Shown here in pieces: positions 53,176 to 62,380 of a stretch of DNA of 64,000 nucleotides. The notes beneath the pieces were generated by a model. That model was not told the DNA's origin. It did not search any database and saw nothing but the letters and a program-made list of their open reading frames with translations. This DNA is from Bowmanella dokdonensis (lineage in GTDB: Bacteria > Pseudomonadota > Gammaproteobacteria > Enterobacterales > Alteromonadaceae), in assembly GCF_017254865.1 (NCBI RefSeq), contig NZ_JAFKCV010000018.1, positions 1-64,000 on the forward strand, given 5' to 3'. The position numbers and the translations under genes are program-made. How positions within the stretch are numbered: the stretch's first letter is position 1; the number at the start of each line of letters is the position of its first letter.

Positions 53176-53190
53176 CTATTATAAAGACCC

Positions 53191-55062
53191 ATGAGCCTGG
53201 ATTTAGCACACTACCCCACATTGGCCCTGGCCGACACACCCGAGCAGCTCCGCGAGTTGTCTCAGGACAAATTACGCCAGCTTGCCAAGGAACTGCGCCA
53301 GTATTTGCTCACCAGTGTCAGTCAGAGCAGCGGACATTTCGCCTCAGGACTTGGCACCGTAGAACTGACGGTGGCTCTGCATTATGTCTATCAAACCCCT
53401 TTCGATCGCCTGATCTGGGATGTGGGCCATCAGGCTTATCCCCATAAAATCCTGACCGGTCGACGGGCCAGCATGCCCAGTATTCGGCAGAAAGGCGGCC
53501 TGCACCCCTTTCCCTGGCCGCCGGAGAGCGATTACGATACCTTTGCCGTGGGTCATTCATCGACGTCCATCAGTGCCGCTCTGGGGATGGCGGTTGCCGC
53601 CGAACAGGAAGGCAAGGGCCGCAAGGTAGTGGCCGTCATCGGCGATGGTGCCATGACCGCCGGGATGGCCTTCGAAGCCATGAATCATGCAGGCGATATC
53701 AAGAAAGATCTACTGGTGGTACTGAACGACAACGAAATGTCCATCTCGGAAAATGTCGGCGCCCTGAACAGTCACCTGGCCAGGTTACTGACCGGCCGTT
53801 TCTTCAACTCCATCCGGGATGGCGGCAAGAAGCTGCTGTCCAATGTCCCGCCCATCAAGGAATTTGCCAGCCGCGCCGAAGAGCATATCAAAGGCATGGT
53901 GGTACCCGGCACCATCTTCGAGGAGCTGGGGTTTAACTATATCGGCCCTATCGACGGCCACGATGTGAACGCCGTGGTGGATACCCTGCGCAATATGCGC
54001 AAGTTGTCAGGTCCGCATATCCTCCATGTGGTGACCAGGAAAGGGAAAGGCTACGAGCTGGCGGAAAAAGACCCCATAAACTACCATGCGGTGCCAAAAT
54101 TCAATCCCAAAGACAGCTGTCTGCCCAAGTCTAAGGCCAGCGGGCCGACTTTTTCCAAAGTATTTGGCGACTGGTTGTGCGATATGGCCGCCCAGGACCC
54201 CAGACTGATGGCGGTGACGCCGGCCATGCGCGAAGGCTCGGGCATGGTACGGTTCTCACAGGAATACCCCGCACAGTATTTCGATGTGGCAATTGCCGAA
54301 CAGCATGCTGTGACCTTTGCCGCCGGCCTGGCCAAGGATGGCATGAATGCCGTGGTGGCCATCTACTCGACCTTCCTGCAGCGGGCCTATGACCAGTTAA
54401 TTCACGATGTGGCCCTGCAAAACCTGCCGGTGCTGTTTGCCATCGACCGGGCCGGCATAGTGGGGGCCGATGGTCCCACTCACCAGGGCGCCTTTGATAT
54501 ACCCTTTCTGCGCTGTATTCCCAACCTGGTGATTATGGCCCCCAGTGATGAAAATCAATGCCGGCAGATGCTGTTCACCGGCCACAAGCTCAATCAGCCG
54601 GCAGCGGTGCGCTATCCGCGGGGTCAGGGCTGTGGTGCAGAGATCCAGAAAGAAATGCAGGAACTGCCACTGGGCAAGGGTAAGGTCGTGAGAGAGGGCG
54701 CTCATATTGCCATCCTGAATTTCGGCACCCTGCTGGGTGAAGCCCTACAGGCTGCAGAACAGATCAATGCGACTGTCGTCGATATGCGCTTTGTCAAACC
54801 CCTGGATGAAGGCCTGCTCAAAGAGCTGGCCTGCAGCCACGAGCTGCTGGTCAGCCTGGAAGATGGCGCCATCATGGGGGGAGCCGGTAGTGCGGTAGGC
54901 GAATCCCTGCATCAACAGCAACTGAACAACCGGCTGCTCAAACTGGGACTGCCGGATCAGTTTATTATGCAGGGAACCCAGGCCGAGATGTACGCAGAAT
55001 TGAAGATAGATGCGGCCGGTATCCGCCAACAAATCAGCGCCTTTAACGAGCGCATAAAATGA
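53191..55062 (+). CDS. dxs: 1-Deoxy-D-xylulose-5-phosphate synthase
   Basis: First and rate-limiting step of the MEP isoprenoid pathway: pyruvate and glyceraldehyde-3-phosphate to DXP, with thiamine diphosphate and Mg2+. The 623 residues match. [20 protein letters not shown], the ThDP motif [18 protein letters not shown] to [12 protein letters not shown], and [15 protein letters not shown] with the catalytic glutamate are present. Thiamine use links it to thiL downstream on the other strand. Ends in a terminator hairpin overlapping the stop codon. Confidence 0.97.
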   Translation: MSLDLAHYPTLALADTPEQLRELSQDKLRQLAKELRQYLLTSVSQSSGHFASGLGTVELTVALHYVYQTPFDRLIWDVGHQAYPHKILTGRRASMPSIRQKGGLHPFPWPPESDYDTFAVGHSSTSISAALGMAVAAEQEGKGRKVVAVIGDGAMTAGMAFEAMNHAGDIKKDLLVVLNDNEMSISENVGALNSHLARLLTGRFFNSIRDGGKKLLSNVPPIKEFASRAEEHIKGMVVPGTIFEELGFNYIGPIDGHDVNAVVDTLRNMRKLSGPHILHVVTRKGKGYELAEKDPINYHAVPKFNPKDSCLPKSKASGPTFSKVFGDWLCDMAAQDPRLMAVTPAMREGSGMVRFSQEYPAQYFDVAIAEQHAVTFAAGLAKDGMNAVVAIYSTFLQRAYDQLIHDVALQNLPVLFAIDRAGIVGADGPTHQGAFDIPFLRCIPNLVIMAPSDENQCRQMLFTGHKLNQPAAVRYPRGQGCGAEIQKEMQELPLGKGKVVREGAHIAILNFGTLLGEALQAAEQINATVVDMRFVKPLDEGLLKELACSHELLVSLEDGAIMGGAGSAVGESLHQQQLNNRLLKLGLPDQFIMQGTQAEMYAELKIDAAGIRQQISAFNERIK

Positions 55063-55087
55063 GAAAGGGGCTGCATGGCCCCTTCTC
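55061..55087. terminator. Bidirectional terminator between dxs and pgpA
   Basis: A 10-bp stem with one bulged A (GAGAA-GGGGC at 55061-55071, GCCCCTTCTC at 55078-55087) followed by GTCTTT on the plus strand and by ATTTTATG on the minus strand. It overlaps the dxs stop codon. Confidence 0.65.
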
Positions 55088-55098
55088 GTCTTTAAAAG

Positions 55099-55641
55099 TC
55101 AGGTCAGCCAGCCCATCTCCAGCAGAAGGTGCATCCCCACGCAGGCCAGTATGCCTGCCAGTATATCGTCAGCCATAATTCCCACCCCGCCATGCACATG
55201 TTTGTCGAGGTAACTGATAGGCCAGGGTTTGAGGATATCGAGCAGGCGAAACAGTACAAAGCCAACCAGCAGGGTTGACCAGTTCAGGGGCACGGCAAAC
55301 ATGGTCAGCAGCATCCCAGCCACTTCGTCCCAGACGATGGCGGCGTGATCATGCACTCCCATGTCCCTTGCTGCATGACCGCAAATCCAGGCACCGGCCA
55401 GACAGGCAATCAGGGTCAGACAAAGATAGAACCAAAGACCTGGTTGGATGAGCAACCAGACAAGGGGCAGCGCTGCCAGGGTGCCAAAAGTGCCGGGGGC
55501 CTTGGGCGCCAGACCCGAACCAAAGCCAAGTGCCAGAAAGTGAACCGGGTTTTTCAGGCTCAGCAGCTCAACCGGATCGGCCGAGGACTCAACTGAAGTG
55601 CTGATAACCCTGTCCCTCAAACTCATACCTGTCCTTGCCAT
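55099..55641 (-). CDS. pgpA: Phosphatidylglycerophosphatase A
   Basis: Dephosphorylates phosphatidylglycerophosphate to phosphatidylglycerol in the inner membrane. The 180 residues contain PVHFLALGFGSGLAPKAPGTFGTLAALPL, the catalytic metal motif DHAAIVWDEVAGMLL and HGGVGIMADDILAGILA, and three to four hydrophobic helices. The ATG at 55641 has GGAG 7 nt upstream, giving a 53-bp overlap with thiL; a shorter start at 55626 is also possible. Confidence 0.93.
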   Translation of the reverse strand: MARTGMSLRDRVISTSVESSADPVELLSLKNPVHFLALGFGSGLAPKAPGTFGTLAALPLVWLLIQPGLWFYLCLTLIACLAGAWICGHAARDMGVHDHAAIVWDEVAGMLLTMFAVPLNWSTLLVGFVLFRLLDILKPWPISYLDKHVHGGVGIMADDILAGILACVGMHLLLEMGWLT

Positions 55642-56551
55642 GGCGCAGCTCCAGCTTACCTTGCACGCCGTTTATCTGGCCAATACAGGTGGCCGACACG
55701 CTGGCACTGGTCAGGGCCAGATCCAGATTGCCTTTCTGTTCTTCAGAGACGGTGAATAACAGCTCATAGTCATCCCCGGCTGTCAGGGCATAGCGGATTG
55801 CTTGCTCTGCCCCGACGGAATCGCGCATGGCTTCAGACAGGGGCAGCTTGTCGACTGCCAGTTGGGCACCACAGCCCGAGGAGGTGAGGATATGGCCGAG
55901 ATCTGAAATCAAGCCGTCGGAGATATCGATACAACTGGTGGCGATACGACGCAGGATGGTTCCTACCAACACCCGGGGCGTCGGATAATTCAGGCGGTTG
56001 CCAAGAAAATTGCGATGTTTGGGGGCAACGTCTGCCCTACCCTGATGCATATCCAGGCCCAGTCCGGCGTCGCCGAGGGTCCCGGTCACATATAACCAGT
56101 CACCTGGCCTGGCCCTGGATCGGGTCAGGGCCTGATCCCTGGGTACGAACCCCTGGGCAGTAATGGTTACGGCCAGGGGACCTTTAACGGTATCGCCGCC
56201 GATCAACTGAACAGAGTAATAGTCGGTCAGTTCCTGCAAGCCCAGGGAAAACTCATCCAGCCAGTTCTCATCCACATCAGAGATACACAGAGACAGGCTC
56301 AGCCAGGCGGGTTCGGCTCCCATGGCCGCCAAATCACTGAGGTTGACCGCCACGGCTTTGTGGGCCACCGCCCGGGCCGGGGTGTTTTCAGGGAAGTGCA
56401 CGCCGGACACCAGAGTATCAGTGGTGACCACCAGGGACTGGCCCTGGGGGACGTTCACCACCGCACAGTCATCGCCTATGCCGATTTGCACATCCCGGCG
56501 CTGATGACTTCTGACACGGAAAAACTTGTCGATCAGTTCGAATTCTTTCAC
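55589..56551 (-). CDS. thiL: Thiamine-monophosphate kinase ThiL
   Basis: Phosphorylates thiamine monophosphate to thiamine diphosphate with ATP. The 320 residues fit the AIR-synthase-like family: GIGDDCAVVNVPQGQSLVVTTDTLVSGVHF (ATP/Mg site), AVAVNLSDLAAMGAEPAW, LIGGDTVKGPLAVTITAQG and SCIDISDGLISDLGHIL. In the ribH-nusB-thiL-pgpA run; 6 bp after nusB. Confidence 0.96.
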   Translation of the reverse strand: MKEFELIDKFFRVRSHQRRDVQIGIGDDCAVVNVPQGQSLVVTTDTLVSGVHFPENTPARAVAHKAVAVNLSDLAAMGAEPAWLSLSLCISDVDENWLDEFSLGLQELTDYYSVQLIGGDTVKGPLAVTITAQGFVPRDQALTRSRARPGDWLYVTGTLGDAGLGLDMHQGRADVAPKHRNFLGNRLNYPTPRVLVGTILRRIATSCIDISDGLISDLGHILTSSGCGAQLAVDKLPLSEAMRDSVGAEQAIRYALTAGDDYELLFTVSEEQKGNLDLALTSASVSATCIGQINGVQGKLELRHGKDRYEFEGQGYQHFS

Positions 56552-56557
56552 AACAGG

Positions 56558-56980
56558 TCAGGATTGTTCATTTTTACGCAGGGTACGTACCGCTTTATCC
56601 AGTACCCCGTTGACAAACTTATGGCTCTCTTCGGCGCCAAAGGACTTGGCCAGTTCAATGGCCTCGTTGATAACGACCTTATAAGGCACATCGACGCGAT
56701 CCAGAAGCTCATAGGTCGCCAGGCGCAGGATGGCTTTTTCCACCGGGTCCAGTTCTTCCGGCAATCGTCCCAGATAAGGGCGGATGCTGCTGTCCAGTCT
56801 GGCACTGTCTTTGACCACCGAACGCAGCAGTTCCTGGAAGAAACTCATGTCGACCTTACTCATATCACTGCTGGTAGCCAGGTGCAGCTCTATCTGTTCG
56901 ACCGGGTTCTTGCTCATCTGCCAGGAGTAAACCCCCTGCAGGGCCAGTTCGCGAGCCTTACGGCGGGAAGCGGGTTTCAC
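56558..56980 (-). CDS. nusB: Transcription antitermination factor NusB
   Basis: RNA-binding partner of NusE/S10 at boxA, needed for rRNA antitermination. The 140 residues are a normal NusB: KPASRRKARELALQGVYSWQ at the N-terminus, then DPVEKAILRLATYELL and VVINEAIELAKSFGAEESHKFVNGVLDKA. I place the start at GTG 56980, because it aligns with E. coli MKPAARR; an upstream TTG at 57007 would overlap ribH. It starts 4 bp after ribH. Confidence 0.96.
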   Translation of the reverse strand: MKPASRRKARELALQGVYSWQMSKNPVEQIELHLATSSDMSKVDMSFFQELLRSVVKDSARLDSSIRPYLGRLPEELDPVEKAILRLATYELLDRVDVPYKVVINEAIELAKSFGAEESHKFVNGVLDKAVRTLRKNEQS

Positions 56981-56984
56981 TGTG

Positions 56985-57458
56985 TCAGACCCCTTCAAGC
57001 TGATCAATCACGTTGACCATTTCCAGTGCGCCCATGGCTGCTTCAGCCCCTTTGTTTCCGGCCTTGGTGCCCGAGCGTTCGATGGCCTGCTCGATATTGT
57101 CGGTAGTGATGACGCCAAATGCCACAGGGATGCCAAATTCAAGGGAGACCTGAGCCAGTCCCTTGTTGCACTCACCGGCAACAAAATCGAAATGGGGTGT
57201 ACCACCGCGAATGACCGCGCCCAAGGCGATGATGGCATCGAAGTGCTTTTTCTCAGCCAGTTTCTTGGCCACCACTGGTAGCTCATAAGCGCCTGGTACC
57301 CGCACCAGGGTGATATCCTGATCGTTGACCTCGCCTATCCGCTCCAGTGTGTCCAGCGCCCCGTCAACCAGGCTCTCGACCACAAAGCTGTTAAACCTGG
57401 AGACCACAATGGCAAATTTCTTACCCGTGGCGCGCAGGTTGCCTTCAATGATATTCAT
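56985..57458 (-). CDS. ribH: 6,7-Dimethyl-8-ribityllumazine synthase
   Basis: Forms the lumazine precursor of riboflavin from the ribityl-pyrimidine and dihydroxybutanone phosphate. The 157 residues match the family: [54 protein letters not shown] with the catalytic histidine, and [27 protein letters not shown]. Start 57458 has AGGA upstream. The 172-bp leader region holds an imperfect palindrome and short tandem repeats. Confidence 0.97.
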   Translation of the reverse strand: MNIIEGNLRATGKKFAIVVSRFNSFVVESLVDGALDTLERIGEVNDQDITLVRVPGAYELPVVAKKLAEKKHFDAIIALGAVIRGGTPHFDFVAGECNKGLAQVSLEFGIPVAFGVITTDNIEQAIERSGTKAGNKGAEAAMGALEMVNVIDQLEGV

Positions 57459-57531
57459 GCACAATTCCTACAGTCAAAACGGCGCGTATGATACCACAGC
57501 CGTTGTACAGGTGAATGGCTTAATAAGATGA

Positions 57532-57618
57532 CGAGTAACATGTGGCAACAGGGGAACAGTAAGTTCCCGTTACCTGTTACTCGCCACGTTGTTACTTGTT
57601 ACTTACTGGTTACTTGTC
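57532..57618. repeat. Palindrome plus GTTACTT tandem repeats upstream of ribH
   Basis: CGAGTAACA (57532-57540) pairs with TGTTACTCG (57575-57583), enclosing a second hairpin GGGAAC/GTTCCC (57552-57557 and 57563-57568). Five copies of GTTACYY follow or overlap (57569, 57576, 57591, 57598, 57609), with gaps of 0 to 8 bp. It lies between ribBA and ribH and holds no gene. It could be a simple-sequence expansion or a leader structure. Confidence 0.6.
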
Positions 57619-57630
57619 ACCCGTCCTTTG

Positions 57631-58737
57631 TTAGGACACATATTCCACCACTTCCAGGCCGAAGCCTGACAGGGCGTGATACTTCTTGGGTTTGCTCAGC
57701 AGGCGCATCTTCCTGACGCCCAGGGTGGCCAGGATCTGACATCCCACCCCCACAGTGCGGGAGGTCCCCTGCCAACTGGCACCCGGTGGCTGCTGTCCCT
57801 TGTCTTCCGCCTCGAACTGGCGGACTTTGGCAATCAAATCTTCATTGGACTCTTCCTTACCCAGGATCAGCAGCACCCCGCCTTCGGCGGCGACTCTCTG
57901 CATGGCTTCATGCAACCCCATACTGCGCTCCAGTGAACGCTGGGAAGTGAGCAGATCACCGAAAGTATCATGCAGATGCACCCGTACCAGGGTAGGTGTA
58001 TCTGCCTGCACTTCGCCTTTTCGTAAGGCAAAGTGTAGCTGGTTGTCTATCTGATCCTTGAAGGTAATGAGATCAAATTCACCGAACTCAGTGGGCAGCC
58101 GGCACTCGGCCACTTTCTCTATGGTCGTCTCATTGAGGTTACGGTATTCGATCAGATCGGCAATGGTGCCGATCTTGAGATTGTGCCGCGTGGCAAAGGC
58201 TTCCAACTCGGGGCGACGCGCCATGGATCCATCTTCATTGAGAATTTCCACTATCACCGCCGCCGGCTCTGCACCGGCCAGCCTGGCAAGATCGACGCCA
58301 GCCTCGGTATGGCCAGCGCGATTCAGCACTCCACCTTCCTTGGCGATCAGTGGAAAAATATGGCCGGGCTGAACGATATCCGCCGCTCTGGCATCCTTGT
58401 CCACTGCTGCCAAGATGGTTCTGGCACGGTCCGCCGCCGAAATGCCGGTGGTCACGCCGCTTGCCGCTTCGATGGAGACGGTAAAATTGGTGGAAAACTG
58501 CGCGCCATTGTTGTTGACCATCAAAGGCAGGTTCAGACGACGGCAGCGCTCTGCCGTCATGGGCAGACAAACCAGTCCTCTGGCATGGGTGACCATAAAA
58601 TTAATTGCCTGTGGCGTCACATGTTCGGCGGCCATAATCAGGTCGCCCTCGTTTTCCCTGTCTTCGTCATCCATCAGGATAACCATCTTGCCCTGACGAA
58701 TGTCTTCGATGATTTCCCGGGTACTGTTTAGTGGCAT
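57631..58737 (-). CDS. ribBA: DHBP synthase with degenerate GTP cyclohydrolase II domain
   Basis: The N-terminal half (about 1-205) is a complete 3,4-dihydroxy-2-butanone-4-phosphate synthase (RibB): [36 protein letters not shown] and [16 protein letters not shown]. The C-terminal half (about 210-365) has the GTP cyclohydrolase II fold but lacks the zinc cysteines (the SEC and CDCG motifs), replaced by [19 protein letters not shown]. It therefore cannot have normal RibA activity; a separate ribA is expected elsewhere. Such fusions are known as RibBX-type proteins in Shewanella and relatives. No FMN riboswitch lies upstream. Confidence 0.93.
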   Translation of the reverse strand: MPLNSTREIIEDIRQGKMVILMDDEDRENEGDLIMAAEHVTPQAINFMVTHARGLVCLPMTAERCRRLNLPLMVNNNGAQFSTNFTVSIEAASGVTTGISAADRARTILAAVDKDARAADIVQPGHIFPLIAKEGGVLNRAGHTEAGVDLARLAGAEPAAVIVEILNEDGSMARRPELEAFATRHNLKIGTIADLIEYRNLNETTIEKVAECRLPTEFGEFDLITFKDQIDNQLHFALRKGEVQADTPTLVRVHLHDTFGDLLTSQRSLERSMGLHEAMQRVAAEGGVLLILGKEESNEDLIAKVRQFEAEDKGQQPPGASWQGTSRTVGVGCQILATLGVRKMRLLSKPKKYHALSGFGLEVVEYVS

Positions 58738-58820
58738 AGGGTTGTTCTATCCGTTTTCGTTTGTCGTTCGGCCAGGACTTGCCCGGCCAGGATTATTATT
58801 TTTATGCTGATTAAAGTGGG

Positions 58821-59483
58821 CTATTTCAGATAGCCCTGTCTGGCCAGAAAATCCATATCGATGTTGCTTTTCTGACCGGAGGCGGCTGCCTTATCGCCCA
58901 GCAACAGACGCTCCAGGTAACGGGCGACCAGATCCACCTCCAGATTAACCTGTGAGCCGCTTTGATACAGGCCGATATTGGTTTCCTTGAGGGTATGAGG
59001 CACCAGGGTCAGTTTGAACCGGGCCCCGTCTATGGCATTGACCGTCAGACTGACCCCATCTACCGTGATGGAGCCTTTCTCGGCAATGTATCTGGCCAGT
59101 TCATCCGGCGCCCTGAGCCAAATTTCCACTGCCCGGGCACTGCTTTGAACTGAAAGGACTTCGCCAATCCCGTCCACATGACCGCTGACAATATGTCCGC
59201 CGAAGCGGGTGGAGGCCAGCATGGCCTTCTCAAGATTGACCTTATGACCGCTCCGGTATCCTGCAAAACCAGAGCGACGTAAGGTTTCGGCAGAAAGGTC
59301 AGCCACAAAGTGAGACGAAGAAAATTCCACCACAGTCAGACAGACACCATTGGTGGCGATACTGTCGCCAAGTGCCACATCGCCCATATCCAACTTGCCG
59401 GTGCCCACAGTCAGACGCATATCGCCGCCGGTAGGTTGCATGGACCGGATCTCGCCCACTGCCTGAATGATTCCTGTAAACAC
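58821..59483 (-). CDS. ribE: Riboflavin synthase alpha subunit
   Basis: Dismutates two lumazine molecules to riboflavin and a pyrimidine. The 220 residues contain two similar beta-barrel halves: MFTGIIQAVGEI ... GDSIATNGVCLTVV, and HIVSGHVDGIGEV ... GSITVDGVSLTVNAI, each with its substrate-binding motif. The gene name used in E. coli is ribC; ribE is used elsewhere. It lies between ribD and ribBA. Confidence 0.96.
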   Translation of the reverse strand: MFTGIIQAVGEIRSMQPTGGDMRLTVGTGKLDMGDVALGDSIATNGVCLTVVEFSSSHFVADLSAETLRRSGFAGYRSGHKVNLEKAMLASTRFGGHIVSGHVDGIGEVLSVQSSARAVEIWLRAPDELARYIAEKGSITVDGVSLTVNAIDGARFKLTLVPHTLKETNIGLYQSGSQVNLEVDLVARYLERLLLGDKAAASGQKSNIDMDFLARQGYLK

Positions 59484-59518
59484 TGTTGCCTCTCTCGTTT
59501 AAGCAGTCGAACCGCTAT

Positions 59519-60631
59519 TCAATAACATACCCGGGCAGTCAGGCGAAGATCCTCTCCGACCATGCGGATATCCTGCCAATCAAGTCCGATGGCCTCATCC
59601 ATATGACTGAGACTGGGCATCAGCGCCAGGCCCTTGGCTTTATCACCCATCAGTTTAGGAGCCTGATACAGGACAAGTTTGTCCACCAGTTTCTGCTGCA
59701 GTAGAGCCCCGGCCAGGGCGGCGCCAGACTCCACCCACAGATTATTGACGCCCAGACTGCCGAGAAAATCCATCAGGGCTGCCAGGTTTACGCGACTTCC
59801 CTGATCTGTGCAATGCCATTGTCTGACCTGCCGGGCAAAGAGATGGGGGCTGACCCGCTTATTGGCAAGCAGGATTTCCCCTGGAAGGGAAAATAAACGG
59901 TAATCAGGATTAAGCTGATTCCTGCTGTCCACTATCACCCGCATGGGCTGGCGCACGGTCAGCCCGTCGAGGCCCAGTTGTTGCTCACTGAGCCTCACAT
60001 TGAGGGCCGGATCATCCAGCATCACAGTGCCTGACCCGGTCAGAATGGCACAACTGGCAGCCCGGTGCCGTTGCACGTCCAGTCTGGCTTTTTCACCTGT
60101 GATCCAACGGCTGTGGCCGTTTTCCATGGCCGTTTTACCGTCGAGACTGGCAGCCAGTTTCAGGGTAACCAAGGGCCGCCCCTGGGTCATGCGCCGGATA
60201 AAGCCCGGATTAATGGCCTGGGCCTGCTCGCACATCAGCCCGGATGAAACCTCGATACCGGCCTCTGTCAGCATGGTAAGGCCACGGCCGGCCACCAGCG
60301 GATTGGGATCGGCCATGGCCGCCACCACCCGCTTTACACCGGCTTGAATCAATGCCTGGGCACAGGGGGGGGTGCGCCCAAAGTGGCTGCACGGCTCCAG
60401 GGTCACATAGGCTACCGCACCCCGGGCTTTGTCGCCGGCCTGGCGCAGCGCAATGATCTCTGCGTGGGGCCCCCCGGCCTGTTGATGCCAGCCTTCCGCG
60501 ATAAGATGGCCTGCTGAATCCGTCAGCACACAGCCGACGTTGGGATTGGGGCTGGTGGTAAAGCGCCCGTTCCGGGCCAGTTGCAGGGCCCTGGCCATCC
60601 ATCGATAATCGGTCTGGCTGAAGTTGGTCAT
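59519..60631 (-). CDS. ribD: Bifunctional riboflavin biosynthesis protein RibD
   Basis: Deaminates and then reduces the pyrimidine intermediate of riboflavin synthesis. The N-terminal deaminase (about 1-145) has its zinc motif HAEIIAL and PCSHFGRTPPC; the C-terminal reductase (about 150-365) has RPLVTLKLAASLDGK and NNLWVESGAALAGALL. The ATG at 60631 (370 aa) is preferred; GTG at 60640 is in the terminal repeat of element B. Element B starts 2 bp upstream, so its natural promoter/operon link with nrdR is interrupted. Confidence 0.96.
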   Translation of the reverse strand: MTNFSQTDYRWMARALQLARNGRFTTSPNPNVGCVLTDSAGHLIAEGWHQQAGGPHAEIIALRQAGDKARGAVAYVTLEPCSHFGRTPPCAQALIQAGVKRVVAAMADPNPLVAGRGLTMLTEAGIEVSSGLMCEQAQAINPGFIRRMTQGRPLVTLKLAASLDGKTAMENGHSRWITGEKARLDVQRHRAASCAILTGSGTVMLDDPALNVRLSEQQLGLDGLTVRQPMRVIVDSRNQLNPDYRLFSLPGEILLANKRVSPHLFARQVRQWHCTDQGSRVNLAALMDFLGSLGVNNLWVESGAALAGALLQQKLVDKLVLYQAPKLMGDKAKGLALMPSLSHMDEAIGLDWQDIRMVGEDLRLTARVCY

Positions 60632-60632
60632 A

Positions 60633-60904
60633 TAGAGCACCCAATGATTAGATTATAAACATCAGCGGACGCTGAAATTTTTCCAGGCAATCCAGGTCTT
60701 TTCACGGGTTTAGTGGGGCTAAATCCTGAAAAGCCTGAGGCAGTCTGGGGAAATTTCAGCCCCGCCCTTCGGGAGCCGCCTAAAATCCGCTCATCCGGCG
60801 TTACGGCTGCTTGAAAGATTGACGATATTCCTACACAGCCGCGCCTTGGCTGAGCGGATTTTAGGCAGACTCTGGTGGTCATAATCTAATCATTGGGTGC
60901 TCTA
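60633..60904. mobile_element. Palindromic miniature element B (MITE-like)
   Basis: 24-bp perfect terminal inverted repeats (60633-60656 and 60881-60904, outer end TAGAGCACCCAATGATTAG) enclose about 220 bp without coding capacity. Inside are two hairpins: arms 60671-60686/60745-60760 (14 of 16 matched), exact centre TAGTGGGGCTA (60711-60721); and CCTAAAATCCGCTCA (60779-60793/60851-60865), perfect. The element fills the nrdR-ribD gap: the TAG of its right repeat is the nrdR stop codon, and its left end lies 1 bp before the ribD ATG. TA at each end suggests a TA target duplication. Confidence 0.85.
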
Positions 60905-61351
60905 ATCTCCCAGGCGGGCGATCTCTTCGCCGAATTCACGAATATCCTCGAAAGATCTGTATACTGAGGCGAAGCGCACGTAGGCCACCTTATCCAGTTC
61001 CTTGAGCGCGTCCATGATCACATTTCCTATGTACTGACTCTCCACTTCCCGTTCGCCGGTGGCGCGCAAAGTGGATTTGACCCGGTTAACGCATTTCTCC
61101 ACCTGCTCCGTACTGACGGGGCGTTTTTCCAGAGCCCGCTGCAACCCGGCACGCAGCTTGTCCTCGTTAAAAGGCTCACGGGAGCCGTCACGCTTTATCA
61201 CTCGGGGCATTACCAGTTCTGCCGCCTCGAACGTTGTAAATCTTTCATGACATTTAAGACATTCACGGCGACGACGGATCTGATGACCATCGGCAACCAG
61301 TCGCGAATCGATGACCTTGGTTTCCTGCTCAGAACAAAAGGGACAGTACAT
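60902..61351 (-). CDS. nrdR: Transcriptional repressor NrdR
   Basis: Represses ribonucleotide reductase genes in response to dATP/ATP. The 149 residues match E. coli: zinc ribbon with CPFC (Cys3, Cys6) and CLKC (Cys31, Cys34), then an ATP-cone domain ([35 protein letters not shown]). Start 61351 has GGAG upstream. The stop TAG is the end of element B's terminal repeat, so the true ancestral stop may have been replaced. Confidence 0.97.
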   Translation of the reverse strand: MYCPFCSEQETKVIDSRLVADGHQIRRRRECLKCHERFTTFEAAELVMPRVIKRDGSREPFNEDKLRAGLQRALEKRPVSTEQVEKCVNRVKSTLRATGEREVESQYIGNVIMDALKELDKVAYVRFASVYRSFEDIREFGEEIARLGD

Positions 61352-61476
61352 ACACACTCCAGACAGGAGAATCCTAACGAGTTCCCGGATTGGGGGCTTG
61401 CATTAAGCCTCGCTTGTACCGGGTTGAATTGGGGCATAAGCTATCAAAAAAACCCTCTTGAGAACAGCCAAACCCC

Positions 61477-61950
61477 ATGCGTTTACTTCTGGCTTCCTGT
61501 TTGCTGAGCTGTATGCTTTTCACCCCCGGTGTCTTGGGCAAGGACTGCAAGAGTCTTGGTCAACTCCAGTGGCTGTTGGGTGACTGGCACACGCAAAATG
61601 ACCATCGCCGGGTCAGTGAGCGCTGGCAGCAGGTCAGCGGGCTGACCTTTGAAGGAACAGGCGAAACATTCAGTGACAAAGGCCACTCAGTGGAGTATCT
61701 GTATCTGACCCTGATGGGCGATGGAGTTTTTTATCTGGCCAAGGTGGCAGAAAATCCAATGCCCGTTCCCTTCAGAATGACTGGATGCAGCGGAGCTTTC
61801 GCACAGTTTGAGAATCCCGGCCATGATTTCCCGCAGAGAATAGCCTATCGCCTGTTAAGCTCAGGACAGCTCAGTGTCAGGGTTGAGGATCTGAACGGCC
61901 AGGGGTTCGATCTGACCTTTGACCCTGACCGAAGCAAAGAGGTGGATTAG
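61477..61950 (+). CDS. DUF6265 family secreted protein
   Basis: A 157-residue protein with signal peptide (about 1-21). The mature part LQWLLGDWHTQNDHRRVSERWQQVSGLTFEGTGETF and AENPMPVPFRMTGCSGAFAQFENPGHDFPQRIAYRL fits the DUF6265 family, a lipocalin-like small barrel of unknown function. Divergent from nrdR. Its TAG overlaps the stop of a possible minus-strand frame. Confidence 0.8.
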   Translation: MRLLLASCLLSCMLFTPGVLGKDCKSLGQLQWLLGDWHTQNDHRRVSERWQQVSGLTFEGTGETFSDKGHSVEYLYLTLMGDGVFYLAKVAENPMPVPFRMTGCSGAFAQFENPGHDFPQRIAYRLLSSGQLSVRVEDLNGQGFDLTFDPDRSKEVD

Positions 61951-62072
61951 AAGTCCAAGGCCAGCTTGTGCTTAAAACCCATGGCCGGATAACAGTGTTC
62001 AGGTACGGTAATAATCCGTACCCAGTGCCCAAGCAGCCCGTATACGACGTCGGCAACGCTTTCCCCCTTCAC
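61947..62072 (-). CDS. Possible short or decayed gene with conserved-looking end
   Basis: A frame ending GFKHKLALDF, stop at 61947, in front of which LLGHWVRIITVPEHCYPAMG and VKGESVADVVY are read. It has no ATG; GTG at 62072 is the most plausible start (41 aa), and the frame is closed by TAG-TGA near 62135. The stop interlocks with that of the DUF6265 gene, as in other convergent pairs here. No family recognised; it may be a pseudogene remnant. Confidence 0.35.
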   Translation of the reverse strand: MKGESVADVVYGLLGHWVRIITVPEHCYPAMGFKHKLALDF

Positions 62073-62089
62073 CGGCAAACATTCAATTC

Positions 62090-62380
62090 GGTCTGTTGCT
62101 GCCCCTGATATATACCCTGGGTTGGGTCACTACAAACAAGGGTGATACAAGCAACCTTCTTCTCATCTGTGCACCGCAAAGCAGTTAGCTGGACGGGCTG
62201 CATCAGGCAAGAAAATTACGACGTGCCGGCTTGTCTGCGACGCCTCAGATTAGCGCCTGTTTTCAGAGGTACCACTAAGAATAAAAGCGAAAAATGTTTT
62301 GTACTTCATTTACTTGGGCTATGTTTATTGCACTACTGTTACAGGCAGCCTATCAGCTTTTCGGAGGAAGGAACCGTCTC
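62090..62380. other. Leader region of the chemoreceptor gene; nothing else seen
   Basis: About 290 bp with no convincing gene. The 80-codon frame in it has poor composition and runs into the chemoreceptor start. I saw no c-di-GMP riboswitch signature, sigma28 promoter or terminator. It should hold the chemoreceptor promoter. Confidence 0.4.

Noticed and set aside
58738-58820. FMN riboswitch before ribBA
   Set aside because: Only 83 bp separate ribE and ribBA, too short for the element, and its conserved segments are absent.
62180-62380. c-di-GMP (GEMM) riboswitch before the chemoreceptor
   Set aside because: Such leaders are common before chemoreceptors, but the conserved core could not be found.
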